Shown here piece after piece: positions 10,311 through 21,600 of a stretch of 64,000 nt of DNA (within the stretch, counting starts at the first letter, position 1; every line of letters starts with the position of its first letter). The stretch comes from Terfezia claveryi. Its lineage: Eukaryota; Ascomycota; Pezizomycetes; Pezizales; Pezizaceae. A program made the position numbers and the translations under genes. The stretch is from NCBI GenBank assembly GCA_015179025.1, contig WHUX01000080.1, forward strand, positions 62,001-126,000, written 5' to 3'. Under the pieces are notes generated by a model. The model searched no databases, had not been told where the DNA came from, and saw only the letters and a program-made list of their open reading frames with translations.

Positions 10311-11749
10311 GAGTGCTAATTATGAACTTACACCAAATCAATCCTGTTGCTTACTCAAGGTGTCATATACCTTTCGATCCAAAAGCATGGACATCTACGC
10401 AAACAGGTGATAGATGGAGGACCTGTGATCACTGCAGGGTTGGAAAACGTATTGTTAGGTTAATGGGAAGTTTTTCAATCATTTCATTGGATTCAATAAC
10501 CTCTTAGCTAATACTGTATATAAATTTATAGAGCAAACGACAAGAAGAGCTTAAGGGACAGCAGCAAAAACCTACTCAACAACAACTAGCACAGCCTCTC
10601 TAACCATTACAGAATACTTAAGCCTCAAATGGAGCACAGCAGAAAGAACGACAACAACAATAACTACAACAACAACAACAACAATGAGAACAGCAGCAAG
10701 AACAACAGCAACAACAACTACAACATCGAGAACGACAACGAGAACAGTAGCAAGAACAACAGCAACAACAACTACAACATCGAGAATGACAACGAGAACA
10801 GCAGCAAGAACAACTACAACCTAGAGAACGACAACGAGAACAACAGCAACAACAACTACAACCTGGAGAACGACAATGACAAGAACAACAAGATAATATC
10901 CAACTCAGAATTTATAAGGAGACAACTAGCAATTTACTCTAGAACTTCGCTCAAGAATTGTCCAATATGGACTTAGCAGAATGCTCTATATATGAAGAAG
11001 CTGGATTAGCTATGAAGACAAAGCAGGTAGATGAAAACTCTATTTGTGAGCGTTGTCTTAGAGAAAGAGTAAATAAAGATTGGATCGGTATACATACCTT
11101 TAGTATACAAAACTAAATGTCTTCTGGCAATATACCTGAAGTTCTACTCAAAGAAGGAAAACTCAGCCCTATAGAAGCTATGATACTTGCATTAGTACAT
11201 CCTGTTATACGAGTGTATAAGGTGCGGGGATATGGTCAATATAAAGGGGGTAAAGTTCATGTGATAAATTTCTCTTAAGATCTTACGGAACTTTTCCAGA
11301 CTATACCTCGGTTACCCTCTGAAATTCCTGTCATTATTCTATGAATTCGGGAGGGTAGACAGATACCACAACCTTAAGTATTAAAGGATTTTGAGATTAA
11401 TATTAGGAGAATTAGAGCTTGGATGCAATATCTTTGTAACAACAATCATTAGTACCGTAATGTTGTACAAGATGTTACTCACCTTAATGTTTATGTTAAT
11501 GATCTGGAGAATCTATCATCTCAACAACAGTTCGAATTATTGCTAGATGAGGATTGGAACTGTGGAATGGAAAGCAGTGGGCTCCAACATGAAGGACAAT
11601 CTGATCAGATAGAGACTAGAGTTCATTAGGGACATATCTACTATCAATGAATGTGCAGCTCTATAACGGTTTCTACAACAACGGTTAGCTTTACAACGAT
11701 ATCCTCCACAAGTACTATACCCACCAGTACAAGCTGTTCCAGTCAATGA

Positions 11750-13262
11750 ATTTCAAGAGGAGGGTTATATTGCTAAAGCATTTCCAGGACTTTTTCCTTC
11801 TGGTACTGTAGATTAACATGCCTCCAGGCCCTGTTCTGTTACACCAACAGAGTATTTTGGCTATCTAACAAGATATTATGATAGAAGATTTGCAAATGAT
11901 CCTCGATTTATCTTCTTTGCATTGAATACAAAATATCGTTAGTCCTTAAGTGCTACAGCAAGTTATTTTGTTAAAAGAGGGCACTTTGAAACTATAATAG
12001 TTGAGGACTTACATGAAGAAGTCGAAAACCCTTTGGGGGTATTAGGACAAAGATTATGTCCTTTCGCAGCAAGTATACCTGGGTTGGCACCTTACTGGAA
12101 CCATAAAAGATCAGAGTTATCATCGATAGTCCGTTCATCTTGTCCACATGCTTTTGTAACATTGAGTGCAGCAGATACTCATTGGTTGGATTTCTATCGA
12201 ATAATAGAAGAAAAAAAATCATAGTTATCAGGGATACCGATAGTCGATCTCAACATACTTCCTGAAAGAGAAGCTATTATATGGCACAATTACAACCTAC
12301 AACAATACCTTCAGATAGCTAGTCAGTTTTTGGTACAGCATTTTAATATATTTCTACAAAAGATTATAATGAAGCATCTAGTTATGAAGGTTACCAATTA
12401 TTGGTTTCGTTATGAATGGCAGTTCCGAGGATCAGGTCATCTCTATGTCTGGATTGATGGAGCACCTTCATTAACTTCTTTAACTTTAGATAATGAAGAA
12501 GATCGCTTGATATTAGAATCATATTGGGATCACAATCGAATTTGGGTTGATACTCTAGTAAAAGGCCTTCATCCTCCGCTACAGCACCCATGTCAATATA
12601 ATCTTCTTCTCAGTGACAACCTGGATTTGGATCTTTCATATCTTGCTAATCATGTACAAAAACATACCTGTGGGTCTTACTGTTTATGCAGAAAATGTGG
12701 TCAGGCATTAGATAATCAAACCTTATATTGCCGATTTCATTTTCCTGCATCACCTCAAGATACAATAAAAATTCATCAGAATCCAGAGTGGCCAGGCAGA
12801 TGGGTCCTAAATCTAAAAAGATCAGAAGATGACCTTGATACTAATCAGTATAATCCTTTATATCTACAGGCATGGAGGGCAAATACAGATTTCCAGGCAG
12901 TCTTAAGTGTGGATGCTGTAGTTAATTATATTGCTAAATATACTTCCAAAGCAGAGACCTCATCAACAAATTTACAAACTGTTATGCATACTGCAGCAGC
13001 AAAATACAATGAAGACTCTTCAGCTCAATTGCTTTTTAAGCATATGCTATATTCATTTGCAATAGAAAGAGACTTTTCAGCACAAGAAGCCTGCCATATA
13101 TTGCACAGGATGAGTTTAATACACTCATCATGGAAGGTTGTCACACTGAATCTTTTCAATACTACACTTATTCCACTTACAATGCATATACTTCAGGAGG
13201 CTGAAGATAGTGTAGAAGTAATACCAGGCCAGGGTATTTTACAGAAATATATTTCAAGATAG
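11750..13262 (+). pseudogene. Helitron Rep (HUH nuclease) region
   Basis: Contains GYIAKAFPGLFPSGTVD, EYFGYLTRYYDRRFANDPRF and TLSAADTHWLDFYRII, all typical of the Helitron-like N/Rep region. The HUH motif region reads WQFRGSGHLYVWIDGAP: the first His is present but the second is Tyr (TAT for CAT, a C-to-T change in a CpA context). The twin-tyrosine motif is preserved as NYIAKYTSK near 12930. A Cys-rich segment (CGSYCLCRKCG) and a second zinc-like CRFHF follow the nuclease. Stops occur at about 11814, 11940 and 12222. From 12330 to 13262 the frame is open for 310 residues. Confidence 0.8.
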
Positions 13263-13662
13263 CCTAATTTAGATGAAATATGTTTGGATGATCTTCTACG
13301 TTCTCATATATTTCGTGGACAGATCTGGATTCTGCAAGGACCTCGAGAACGCAAAACCAGAGTCATAAGAGTTCTTCCAGATTCTCCGGTAGATATAAAA
13401 AACCCCTTATTTTGTCGGATTACTTTACTACGCTATATTCCATTTTGATGCTTATTTGAACTTACTGGAATTATTGGAGATAACGAAAATCTAGCAAACA
13501 GTATGGATGATGTGGATTGGACTATGCAGTTGCAGTTTTTTATGGAAAAACTTCCTGCACAGCTCCGCAGTATACTAAATACATAATATTTTAGGGCTTA
13601 ATTAGATGATGGACATAACTCAGATTTTAAATCAGACTATACTACTGATAATCTTGAGTCAG

Positions 13663-15347
13663 AAGATTGGATGGATATAGCAGGTGTCCGGCCTCATCAA
13701 GGACATATAGATGATAATGGAAATGATAATATTGATACTATGCTAAGGCAACTTGGTCATAGACCTCAAGATATTGAGCATGACTGGAGTAAAGACTTGG
13801 ATGTATTTGGTAGCTATACGAATATTACTTATAGCATTGGTTGGATTCGTCAAATAAAACAAAGCTATTCTATTGAGTCTAATATTCCAGAGTTACTACC
13901 AGATTCATTGAACCGTGAGCAGTGAATTGCCTACGATAAGATCATACTAGTATCGAATCAAAATCCTAATAACAATAATCAACTTCTTATAGTTGTATCA
14001 GGAACTGCAGGCTCAGGTGAATCCTACCTTATTCAAGTCCTCAGATATACTATTTCAAAAACTCTTCCTTAGGAGTGCTCAATCGATGAAGTCCTTCCTG
14101 TTCTTGCATATACTGGCTGTGCAGCATATAATGTTGGTACCGCAACAATACATGGGATGCTACAGATAAGTATAGGTACTACTGATGAAGATGATATGAG
14201 CCCTTCATACATCACTACTCTACAAACAAAGTGTCAACATATAAGGCTTATTATTATTGATGAGAAGTCTATGATAGGACAGAGGTTCTTGGCACGAATA
14301 GAACGCAGGCTTACTGTAGTATTTCCAGACTGAGTAGGAAGGCTCTTTGGAGGTATTCATATTGTCTTTATGGGAGATTTTGCACAGTTACCTCCAGTTA
14401 TGGATATTCCTCTTTATATTCAGCTTAATCCTACTGGTATTCTCCAAGGAAACCCTGCAACCCACCTGTTGCAAGATAGAGGTTATTTCCTCTTTCAGCA
14501 ATTCTCAACTTTTATCAGGCTACAAGTCAGTATGCGTCAGGGAGGGGAATCAATGGAACAAGGTCTTTTTTGATCTGTATTGCTGCATGCTTGAGATGGA
14601 GCCTGGACATATAATGACTAGTTAACTATTGTACAATATCGGATTTTGAGAAGGCTTCCAGAGGATGAGAAGAATTCATTTGCCAGTGCGACAGCACTGA
14701 TGTGTACTAGGAAAGGGGTAAAAAGCTATAATGTAAAGTACTTACTCTCATTAAGAAATCCTATCTATCATGCTCTATCATCACATTTAGCACCCACTTC
14801 TATTATACAGGGAGTAAGGAAACTTAAGTCGGCTATGGCAGGGGATTTACCTCCTATGATCCTATTAACGATTGGAGCAAGGATTATGATTACAAAGAAC
14901 CTATAGATCAAGGCAGGTATCGTTAATGGGGCAATGGGAACCTTGCGGGGGCTCTTACCTAGTATAGAAGTTGGAGGGCTTCCTATGTATCTATTAGTTG
15001 AAGTTGATCACTACCAAGGTCCTCCATTCCTCAATTCTCACCCTCATGTGATACCTATCACTCCATTCACAGCTCGATTTGAGTACAATTCACAACTATG
15101 TTCCCGAACTCAGTTTCTTCTGGTACTAGCTTGGGCTCTCACTATCCATAAATCTCAGGGTCTAACACTACCAAAGGTTGTAGTTGAGTTGGGTACTAAG
15201 GAGTGCCAGGCTGGTTTGACTTTTGTTGCTCTGTCTCGAGTTAAATGTTTAAAGGATCTAGCTTTTCTGAGCCTGGTTTCACTTACCCACCTGACCTCTA
15301 TAGCAAAATTGAAGAATACTGGTGATAGGTTAGAGGAGGAGCGGTGA
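13663..15347 (+). pseudogene. Helitron Pif1-type helicase region
   Basis: Superfamily 1B helicase motifs are visible in order. Walker A lies at 14001-14024 but reads GTAGSGES, with the catalytic Lys replaced by Glu. Walker B-like RLIIIDEKSMIGQRF is near 14250. Then come GGIHIVFMGDFAQLPPV (motif III, near 14350), QVSMRQ, and the C-terminal motifs LAWALTIHKSQGLTLPKV and GLTFVALSRVK (15130-15250). Frame interruptions occur near 13923, 14071, 14331 and 14572, and at 14905. The loss of the Walker A Lys would inactivate ATP hydrolysis even without the stops. Confidence 0.8.
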
Positions 15348-15404
15348 CTGGACACTCTAGATATTGGGAGAAATCTGCAGTTATAACTTTAATATGACTA
15401 TCAT

Positions 15405-15665
15405 CTTTGTATACCGTATATTTCCTGTGTCTATGCGCCATATGTTTCCTGTCTCTATGTGCCATATGTTTCCTGTCTCACACCATATGTTTCTTGTCTC
15501 TATGCGCCATATGTTTCCTGTCTCTATGTACTATATGTTTCCTGTCTCGCGCTGTATATTTTCTGTCTCTATGCGCCATATGTTTCCTGTCTCTATGTGC
15601 CATATGTTTCCTGTCTCGCACTGTTTGTTTCCTATCTCTATGCGCCTGTCTCTACAATTGAATTG
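15405..15665. repeat. Minisatellite ccatatgtttcctgtctctatg
   Basis: About ten degenerate units of 21-24 bp (gccatatgtttcctgtctctatgc), directly 3' of the Helitron helicase. All three forward frames stay open because of the repeat and are not genes. Confidence 0.85.
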
Positions 15666-15708
15666 ACAAGTGGAAAAAGTCAAGAGTTTTAGCAGAATGC
15701 AGCACTTT

Positions 15709-15985
15709 GGTGTTTGAAACTGATAGTAGGCATAGCGCAGTGGTAAGTTCTTTACTTTACGGTTTATGTTTATTTATTGAGGGCCCGAGTTCGATTCCCA
15801 GTGGAGGCAAGAAGTTAATTGCCTTAATATCACTGTCGGCGGACCGGGAGTAGGGTTGTTGGGTATCCATTCCTTAATGCTCCAGTTCACTATATCTCCA
15901 CCAAACCACAAGTCTACAACGAGGGCGACCTAAGAAGTAGTGTGATAGCGCTCAGAGTATAGTGAACTGGGGCAACTCGTTTTAC
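15709..15985 (+). mobile_element. tRNA-derived SINE, copy 1
   Basis: A polymerase III promoter-like head is seen: an A box (tagcgcagtggt) and, about 60 bp later, a B box (gagttcgattcc), followed by a non-tRNA body. The body contains an internal inverted pair (ccagttcactatat ... atagtgaactgg). The same unit, 85-90% or more similar by eye, recurs at 41.9-42.2 kb (minus) and 46.56-46.85 kb (plus). Homology starts at gaaactga(t/c)agtagg and ends near gcaactcgtttt. No target-site duplication or clear tail could be fixed, so SINE is the best fit rather than proven. Confidence 0.6.
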
Positions 15986-16935
15986 CTTTTGACTGACATA
16001 AGTGTCTTTTTTGAATTTTTCTATGAAATGGCAAGCTTATATGAGCCATTAAATATGACTAGCTATCATCTTTGCCCGAGTAGTGATCGTTGCCAAATCA
16101 GGGGGACTACATCGTCGTCAACCTCAGTTACCTTGTATTGGGAAATCGTACTCGTTGTATAGAGACATGTGCGGAGTTCACTCTTTGTGTAGTCTGGTTG
16201 GATTTCTGGCATATATATATATATGTCTCCAAAAGCACGAGTTTCTCGCACATATATATATAAGTCTGCAAAAGCACGAGTTGATCCGTTCTCGTGCCAA
16301 GAATCTAGGTATCTGTCGCGAAATAATTATTTCTGCTGCGCCAGCTAAGAGTCTGGTAGTAAACACCTCCGAAATTGACTCTAAATCAGCTCCGAGTTCG
16401 GAGCTCAATGCCAACACGCTATGCAATAGGCTAGTGGCTTCGGAGCAGAATATGTAATACAGAATACAAGCCTCTACTGCTGCGACCGAGCTTATAAGAC
16501 TCCGAGCAAGCCCATACTGCCCAGCGAGCCCATACTGCCCTATTCCTCTAGAAATAGATCCACTTGTGCCCAATTGCTGATCAAATTGCTGCTTTAAGAC
16601 TGTAACACTGTATAGTTGATATCCTATGTATGGGCGCTCATGACCTCCCCTCTTACCCCCCCCAACTATCATAAATGTACACCTGAACTCCAGAATAGCT
16701 TGCTAGCTCCCTAGTTCACAGGTTAATCAGAATAGCCAAAGAAAATCTTGCTCCGGGAGCAAATCGCTGCTCTGAGACTATAATACACTGGATAGTTGCA
16801 CGCTCGGGGCAATATAAGCTCGAGGCAATATAAGCTCGCTCGCAGCAATATAGGCTCATTTGTTTGGTAGTTATAAAGCTCGTTCAGCTCGGTCTGAGAA
16901 CCTAGAAGCAAGCATGCGGGCTATATTGTACAGAT
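15986..16935. other. No supported gene; minor repeats
   Basis: Nothing recognisable as coding. Short duplications are present: (at)n with gtctccaaaagcacgagttt near 16205-16285, and gctcgaggcaatataa near 16800-16855. Open frames here lack family features and overlap on both strands. Confidence 0.4.
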
Positions 16936-16939
16936 TCTG

Positions 16940-17335
16940 GCCCAAGCATGAATACTCATGCCGGAGATGTGAGAATACTCATGCCGCTCCGGCATGCGAA
17001 TTCAGAAATCTCGAACATGTGAATTCAGAAATCTCGAACATGCGAATTCAGACATCTCCGGCATGTATATTCATACATCTCCGGCATGCGAATTCAGACA
17101 TCTCGAACATGCGAATTCAGACATCTCCGGCATGAGCATTCAGACATCTCCAGGATGAGTATTCAAACATCTCGAACATGCGAAACTCATGCGTATTCAG
17201 ACATCTCGAACATGCGTATTCAGACATCTCCGGAATGAGCATTCAGACACCTCCAGCATGAGCATTCAGAGATCTCTAGCATGGGTGTTCAAACATCTCG
17301 AACATGTGAAGTCAGACATCTCCGGCATACTCAGT
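16940..17335. repeat. Satellite of about 20 bp, catctccggcatgcgaattcaga
   Basis: About 18 degenerate units of 19-21 bp alternating between catctccggcatg and catctcgaacatg cores, each followed by cgaattcaga or agcattcaga. It ends abruptly at the AT-rich RIP-like tract. Confidence 0.85.
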
Positions 17336-17572
17336 ATACACAATACTATTAAATTAGTTAAGTATTGATTAGAATTTTCAAAAGTTACCTTAAACCCTTT
17401 AATACTATTTAATAGTATTTACTATATTAAGGTATATTAAAATACTAAATACTCTAATCATAGTTAGTAGTTTTAAATAGATTAAATTCTAAATAGCTAC
17501 TATAAATAGTAAAGATAAAACAGTGTAAGCCTAATAGAGGTAGAGAGTATTTGTATTATAAAAGCTTAAGTA

Positions 17573-18872
17573 TAGAGGTGTAGAACAAAAGTTATTTCTC
17601 TTTTCTTCTTTAGAGAAATCATATATATATAAATGTACTTAGTATATATATCTAACTTTAGATTCAAGTTGGTGACCTACAATAGCTATCTATATATAAC
17701 TAATGCCCTCACTACTTGCCCACCTTATACACCTATTTTACTTCACTCTCTCTTCACTTATACTAAATTTTGATAGCAGTATAAAGTATACCTTGTATAT
17801 TTATGGCTCTAGTTTTTTTCTATGTTTTTGAAGAAGGCCTCCTTTTTTTCAGCCTTTGGAACTAGCTAAGATTATAATATTGATTAGATTAATAATAACA
17901 ATTTAGTTAGTATCTAGTATATACCTCTATGATTTATTAGTATAACAAGAGCTTTGGAGGACAAGGTAACTAAGAGGTATACTTAGGCAGTAAGTAAGGA
18001 GATTACATATGTAGAAATACTCTGTATATAATAGGGAGAAGTTGAGATAGAGCAAAGGTAAGAAGCAAAAGGTAAGAGGCAATAAGCAAAAAGTGAAAGG
18101 TAAAATATATATAGAAGTAGTTACTATATATATTGGAGGGAAGGCAACTGTACTATAGAATTGTTTAAAGGGATAAGATACAGAAAGGTGAAGTAAGATG
18201 ATACTAAAGGGTGTACAAAGAAGATACACTTTTATAAAGAGAAGTAACATCCTGTATTAGATATATAAGACATTAGATTGAGATCTAATAATAGTACAAG
18301 AGATAAAAGCTATATATATATAATTTTAGGCCAGAGCAATTGAAAGAGATAAGCTTCCTGAGATCTCTATCTTGGAAGCCAAGTAGGATAGCAATAAACT
18401 ATTACCTGCATTGCAGGTGATACTTAGGGATTGAATAATAATGAGATAACTAATAAATAATAATATAATACTTGAGTAGGATTCTATCTAAGTAGCAAAG
18501 AGGACTAAGGTACAACTTTATCACCTGCGATCATAAGTGATAACAAAGACAATTAAGTATACTATTGTAATAATTAGTATTAAGATCCTATAGATTAAGA
18601 ACTTTTTCAATAGCAATAAGAGACATAAGATATATAATATACTTCTAATAGTAGTACATTGAAACAATAACTATATATTCTTATAGATCTTATTAGTTTC
18701 CTAAATATGAAGATACTATTTATAGTAGATTATAATTTAGTAACTCTTTATTTCTTTTTATAAGAGAATATCCTTTAGAATATTTATTTCTACTTTCAAG
18801 TCTAATAACCTCTTAAATATAGTAAGGAATATATTTAATTTGATACTAAATCTCTAATTACTTAAGATCATA
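17573..18872. mobile_element. RIP-mutated Tc1/mariner-like element
   Basis: Starts after a TA dinucleotide with TAGAGGTGTAGAACAAAAG, which is the C-to-T/G-to-A version of the terminal repeat of the element at 28712. Two blocks align to that element: 17573-17943 with 28712-29083, and 18573-18872 with 29076-29374. Nearly all differences are C-to-T or G-to-A in this copy (for example gcccaccacacac to gcccaccttatac), making it extremely AT-rich. The right terminal repeat is not found, so the 3' end is lost or unrecognisable. The two blocks are separated by a 629-bp insertion. Confidence 0.75.
17944..18572. mobile_element. 629-bp insertion flanked by an 8-bp duplication
   Basis: Sequence absent from the related element at 28.7-29.9 kb. 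It is flanked on both sides by ATTAGTAT (17936-17943 and 18573-18580), which corresponds to the single ATTAGTGT at 29076-29083 in the other copy. No terminal inverted repeat is visible, and the insert is itself AT-rich. An 8-bp duplication is typical of hAT elements but is also made by others, so the family is unassigned. Confidence 0.55.
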
Positions 18873-19315
18873 AGTTGATAGTATTAGAATATATCCTAGT
18901 ATTATTTGATTGGCTATTATTGATTGAAGAGTATCTTAGTTTTTTAGACCCTTAAAGATAGTGAAGGCCCTAAGTTGAATAAAAGCATTAAATATTAAAA
19001 GAGTAGAGGTACTAGTTTTTTATTTTTGGTAGAAACTATCTACACAGTTGCTAAGTAACTAGTTCTTCTATAGTATAAAAGAAGACCCTTCTATTTATAA
19101 ATCCAAGCTTTTAGACATAATAGAATTTTAGAATTGTAGTGGATAAGGATTGAAATTAAAAGTGAGTTGCTTTTAGTAAATGGTAGAAGATACTATAGTT
19201 AGCTACTCTTAAGGATAATAAGCATATTAGAAAGGGATATAGTAAGGTACTTGATAGTAAAACACTCCCTAGGTTATATAAAGTGTGAGATGTAGTAGAT
19301 CTAAAGTGAGTATAA
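18873..19315. other. AT-rich, probably RIP-decayed sequence
   Basis: Continuation of the AT-rich tract with no open frame of note. Towards its right end it appears to merge into the degraded coding sequence of the next entry. Confidence 0.4.
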
Positions 19316-19654
19316 GCTGCAAAGAAAAAATGGGCTAAACAAGCAGCTACTCAATTGGCTGTTGGTCACTCTACCAAAGTCAAGTGGGTTTCAATTCAAT
19401 TACCAGTAGTTATTGAAGTTTCTAATAATAAATTAGATGAGTGGAATTCAGATTCAAGTTCATCTTCCTCTTCTGATTCTACTTTGTCTGTTATTACCGT
19501 TTCTACTCCAATGCCCTTATTACGAAGGGGTATGACTCCTGAAACCCCCCCTTCCACTCTCAAAATGCGTTCTCGGAGGTCTTTCATTCATATTCCTTCA
19601 ATTCCATCTACTCCGCACTCTCGTGTAACTCGATCTAGCTCAAAATGTATCTAG
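19316..19654 (+). pseudogene. Basic/Ser-rich C-terminal tail of a transposase-like protein
   Basis: Reading from AAKKKWAKQAA through a Ser run (about residues 35-45 of the frame from 19355) to a basic Ser/Arg tail ending SRVTRSSSKCI. The layout (Lys/Ala coiled stretch, Ser-rich low complexity, basic tail) resembles the tail of the pogo-like remnant at 9.3-9.7 kb, but sequence identity is not evident. The upstream part would lie in the AT-rich tract and is unreadable. The assignment is tentative. Confidence 0.3.
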
Positions 19655-19679
19655 CAACAAATTGAGCCACATCCCGGTG

Positions 19680-20100
19680 GTGAGCCTAATCCCAGTGATG
19701 GATGGTATGCGGCACCAGGTTTCGTCGTCAGGAAACCAGAGTGGAATCGGCAAACACTCAGCCTACACATGGCTTCGCACAGCCAGAAATCCTGGCTTCA
19801 CCGCTGACAGAGGCACTCGCCCTGGAATTTTACTGCCCAGCTCCCAGCGCGCATAAGGAACAGTTGGGCAGTATCAAAGACTGGGGGGCGGACCGCCCAC
19901 TTAGATCTTGGAAGAGGCTGGGGAGACTTGAAACGCTTTGGAGGCCTGTTTCGGATTTTATATTGATATCTTGCCTGAAGAAACTTAGTTCCAGCTCACC
20001 GATACTTGGTATCACTTGTGGTTATTCGATTATTTCGGTTATTTACATTTCGGGCTTCAGTAGGGCCCCGTGGGGGGATCTGGCAACTGCCGGTTAATGA
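19680..20100 (+). mobile_element. LINE ORF2 C-terminus and 3' UTR fragment
   Basis: The frame around 19840-19930 (HKEQLGSIKDWGADRPL) corresponds to the end of ORF2 after the RNase H domain in the LINE copy at 54.2 kb (REQRGALGIMKDWEDLDRPI). It runs into a 3' UTR ending at ggttaatgacagcatgg, a motif shared by several LINE tails in this window. Truncated at both sides. Confidence 0.55.
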
Positions 20101-21113
20101 CAGCATGGTGTTCTGCCCCACGGCCACGGCTCCACAAAGACTCCTCGATGGTCGCGATCTTATCCGACCCAGCCGCAGCCATCTCATCAGCCATCAACCT
20201 CTCCCAGGGCCTTCCAGTAAGGAGCGGCCTAGAGTCACAGGTCGCCGATCTTCTGATCAAACGAGACCTAGAGTATGCCCCCTCCATCTCATGGATACGT
20301 TCACACATCAGCATCAAGGCTGCTTTTTTGTTAGATACGCATTAAACCTATTCGGTGCCCCGCTCAAGGGCAACGAAGAAGAAGACCAGTTAGCAGCATT
20401 CGCGTAGCCAGGTCAGCCTCGACCTTAAGCTGAGGTGTAGGTTGCTCATTGGCCTGCCTTTTGTCGTGTTGGTTGGCAGCAAGAAGGCCTGCTAGCTCTG
20501 CGGTCTTCCCAGCTGCGCTTATCTCCCAGGAGGCTGGCTTTCATGCGCCCGAACTGAGGCAACACTGGCAAGGACCAACCGTCGTGGAGATAGCTCAGGC
20601 TGAGTCGTATATGATAGAACACCACCCACCCCCGGCCCAAGTGATATTCCAATTTCTCATCAGACCTCAAACATACATTCTCTGACACTGACTTTTTATT
20701 TCTATCCACTCAAACTGCACTGGTTAATCAAACCCATCATTCAATCCTACATTTGCCTGACCGGCAGCCAGCTGGTTCTCGTCTGAGAATTAACCTGGGT
20801 AAAAATGGAGTCAAAGCGGCAACACATTGGTGTTGGCCAATTTATTTATTCAACCATTCTTGTGCACATTCTATCGTGATTCTCTTCAATCCATACCATT
20901 CTCCGTTCTACACTGATCGTTTTACCAGTTCCATCACTTTGTTATGAGTTTCATATCCTGGGTGAGGCCCTGTCAGGCCTGTTAGGCCATCAGTTCAATA
21001 CCGTTAATGACAGCTTGGGCCTCGTCCGCTCTAGTTATTTGTATCTAGTACGGGTGGCTCCTGATGGTCCCCCGAACGGGACCGCATAGGAGTAACAAGT
21101 ATTTTTTTTTACT
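20100..21113 (+). mobile_element. Tad1-like LINE, RNase H end and 3' UTR
   Basis: The 20140-20400 region encodes an RNase H fragment: AILSDPAAAISSAINLSQ, then ISWIRSHISIK and, after a short insertion, GNEEEDQLAAFA. This matches the SWVRSHIGIKGNEEADKLAAFAS signature of the other LINE copies. The 3' UTR runs to 21113 and includes a second cgttaatgacagcttggg motif near 21005 and the conserved terminal hairpin. 5' truncated, as is usual for LINEs. Confidence 0.7.
21066..21083 (+). other. Conserved LINE 3'-terminal hairpin
   Basis: GGTCCC and GGGACC arms with a 6-nt loop, followed by gcataggagtaacaagtattt. The same stem and trailing gaataggagtaatgagtattt occur in minus orientation at 27834-27850, 30636-30653 and 33598-33614. 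It is a good candidate for the 3' RNA structure that the element's reverse transcriptase recognises (inference). Confidence 0.6.
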
Positions 21114-21179
21114 AGTTTCACTGAAACGCTTCCTGTGCTACTGATCGAATCAAGCCGTTTTACCAAAATTGTAGTAAGT

Positions 21180-21600
21180 GACATGAGTTGGCAGGTGCGC
21201 TGGACGGATTGAAAGGCTTTTGGAATTCACAAGCAATTGTTGGTATATGCGCCTAAGGACTCCGTCGTCACGGAAGGAGGGATTAGACTCTCTACGAGAG
21301 CTTGTGCAACCAAATTAGGATCAGACAGGCTTCAAGTTGCGTGGAAGTGAAGCACGAACCGCTCGAGGCTTCGGCGTCCGGAGATCGGAATGGAACCGCC
21401 ATGCTGTCTCTGCATACACCTGGCTACACACGAACCGAGGCCCTCCAGAGGTCCTGGCTCCATTACATACAAAGGTCCGATAATCACTGTGGCCAAGATT
21501 CACAGAACGGCCAACACATCGTCTTCTCCTGCTGAGACCACACTATACGGACCGCATATAAATACGGAGAATCCAAAAAAAAAGGAAAAAAAAAAAAGGA
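21180..21600 (+). mobile_element. LINE ORF2 C-terminal fragment with A-rich end
   Basis: Across shifted frames the sequence encodes TPGYTRTEALQRSWLHYIQR followed by DSQNGQHIVFSC, the CxxC-type knuckle and HIVF-C motif at the very end of Tad1-type ORF2. It ends in an A-rich stretch (21571-21599). Short and frameshifted. Confidence 0.55.

Larger units (their letters stand above)
10313..15347 (+). mobile_element. Helitron, full-length but inactivated
   Basis: A rolling-circle transposon with all expected parts in order. First an N-terminal segment with a CxxC motif (RTCDHCRVGKR), a Q-rich linker (10630-10890; the Asn-rich reading of the same DNA is a shadow) and a second CxxC (NSICERCLRE). Then the Helitron N-domain core (LSPIEAMILALVHPVIRVY, about 11150-11220), the Rep region, and a Pif1-type helicase to 15347. 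A probable intron lies at about 10450-10532. The frame is interrupted by roughly ten stop codons, most of which are TAA/TAG/TGA where CAA/CAG/CGA would be expected. The terminal 5' TC and 3' CTRR-hairpin signatures could not be placed with confidence. Confidence 0.85.

Noticed and set aside
10629..10976. Asn-rich 115-codon protein
   Set aside because: Shadow of the Q-rich linker of the Helitron N-terminus. The Gln frame connects to the Helitron reading downstream, the Asn frame does not.
15405..15692. Three overlapping open frames rich in Met/Phe/Ser/Cys
   Set aside because: All arise from the ccatatgtttcctgtctctatg minisatellite.
16178..16672. 164-codon minus-strand open frame
   Set aside because: Overlaps a 124-codon plus-strand frame and short duplications, with no family features, promoter or splice context.
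16940..17340. CRISPR-like spaced repeats
   Set aside because: Head-to-tail degenerate 20-bp satellite without distinct spacers, in a eukaryotic context.
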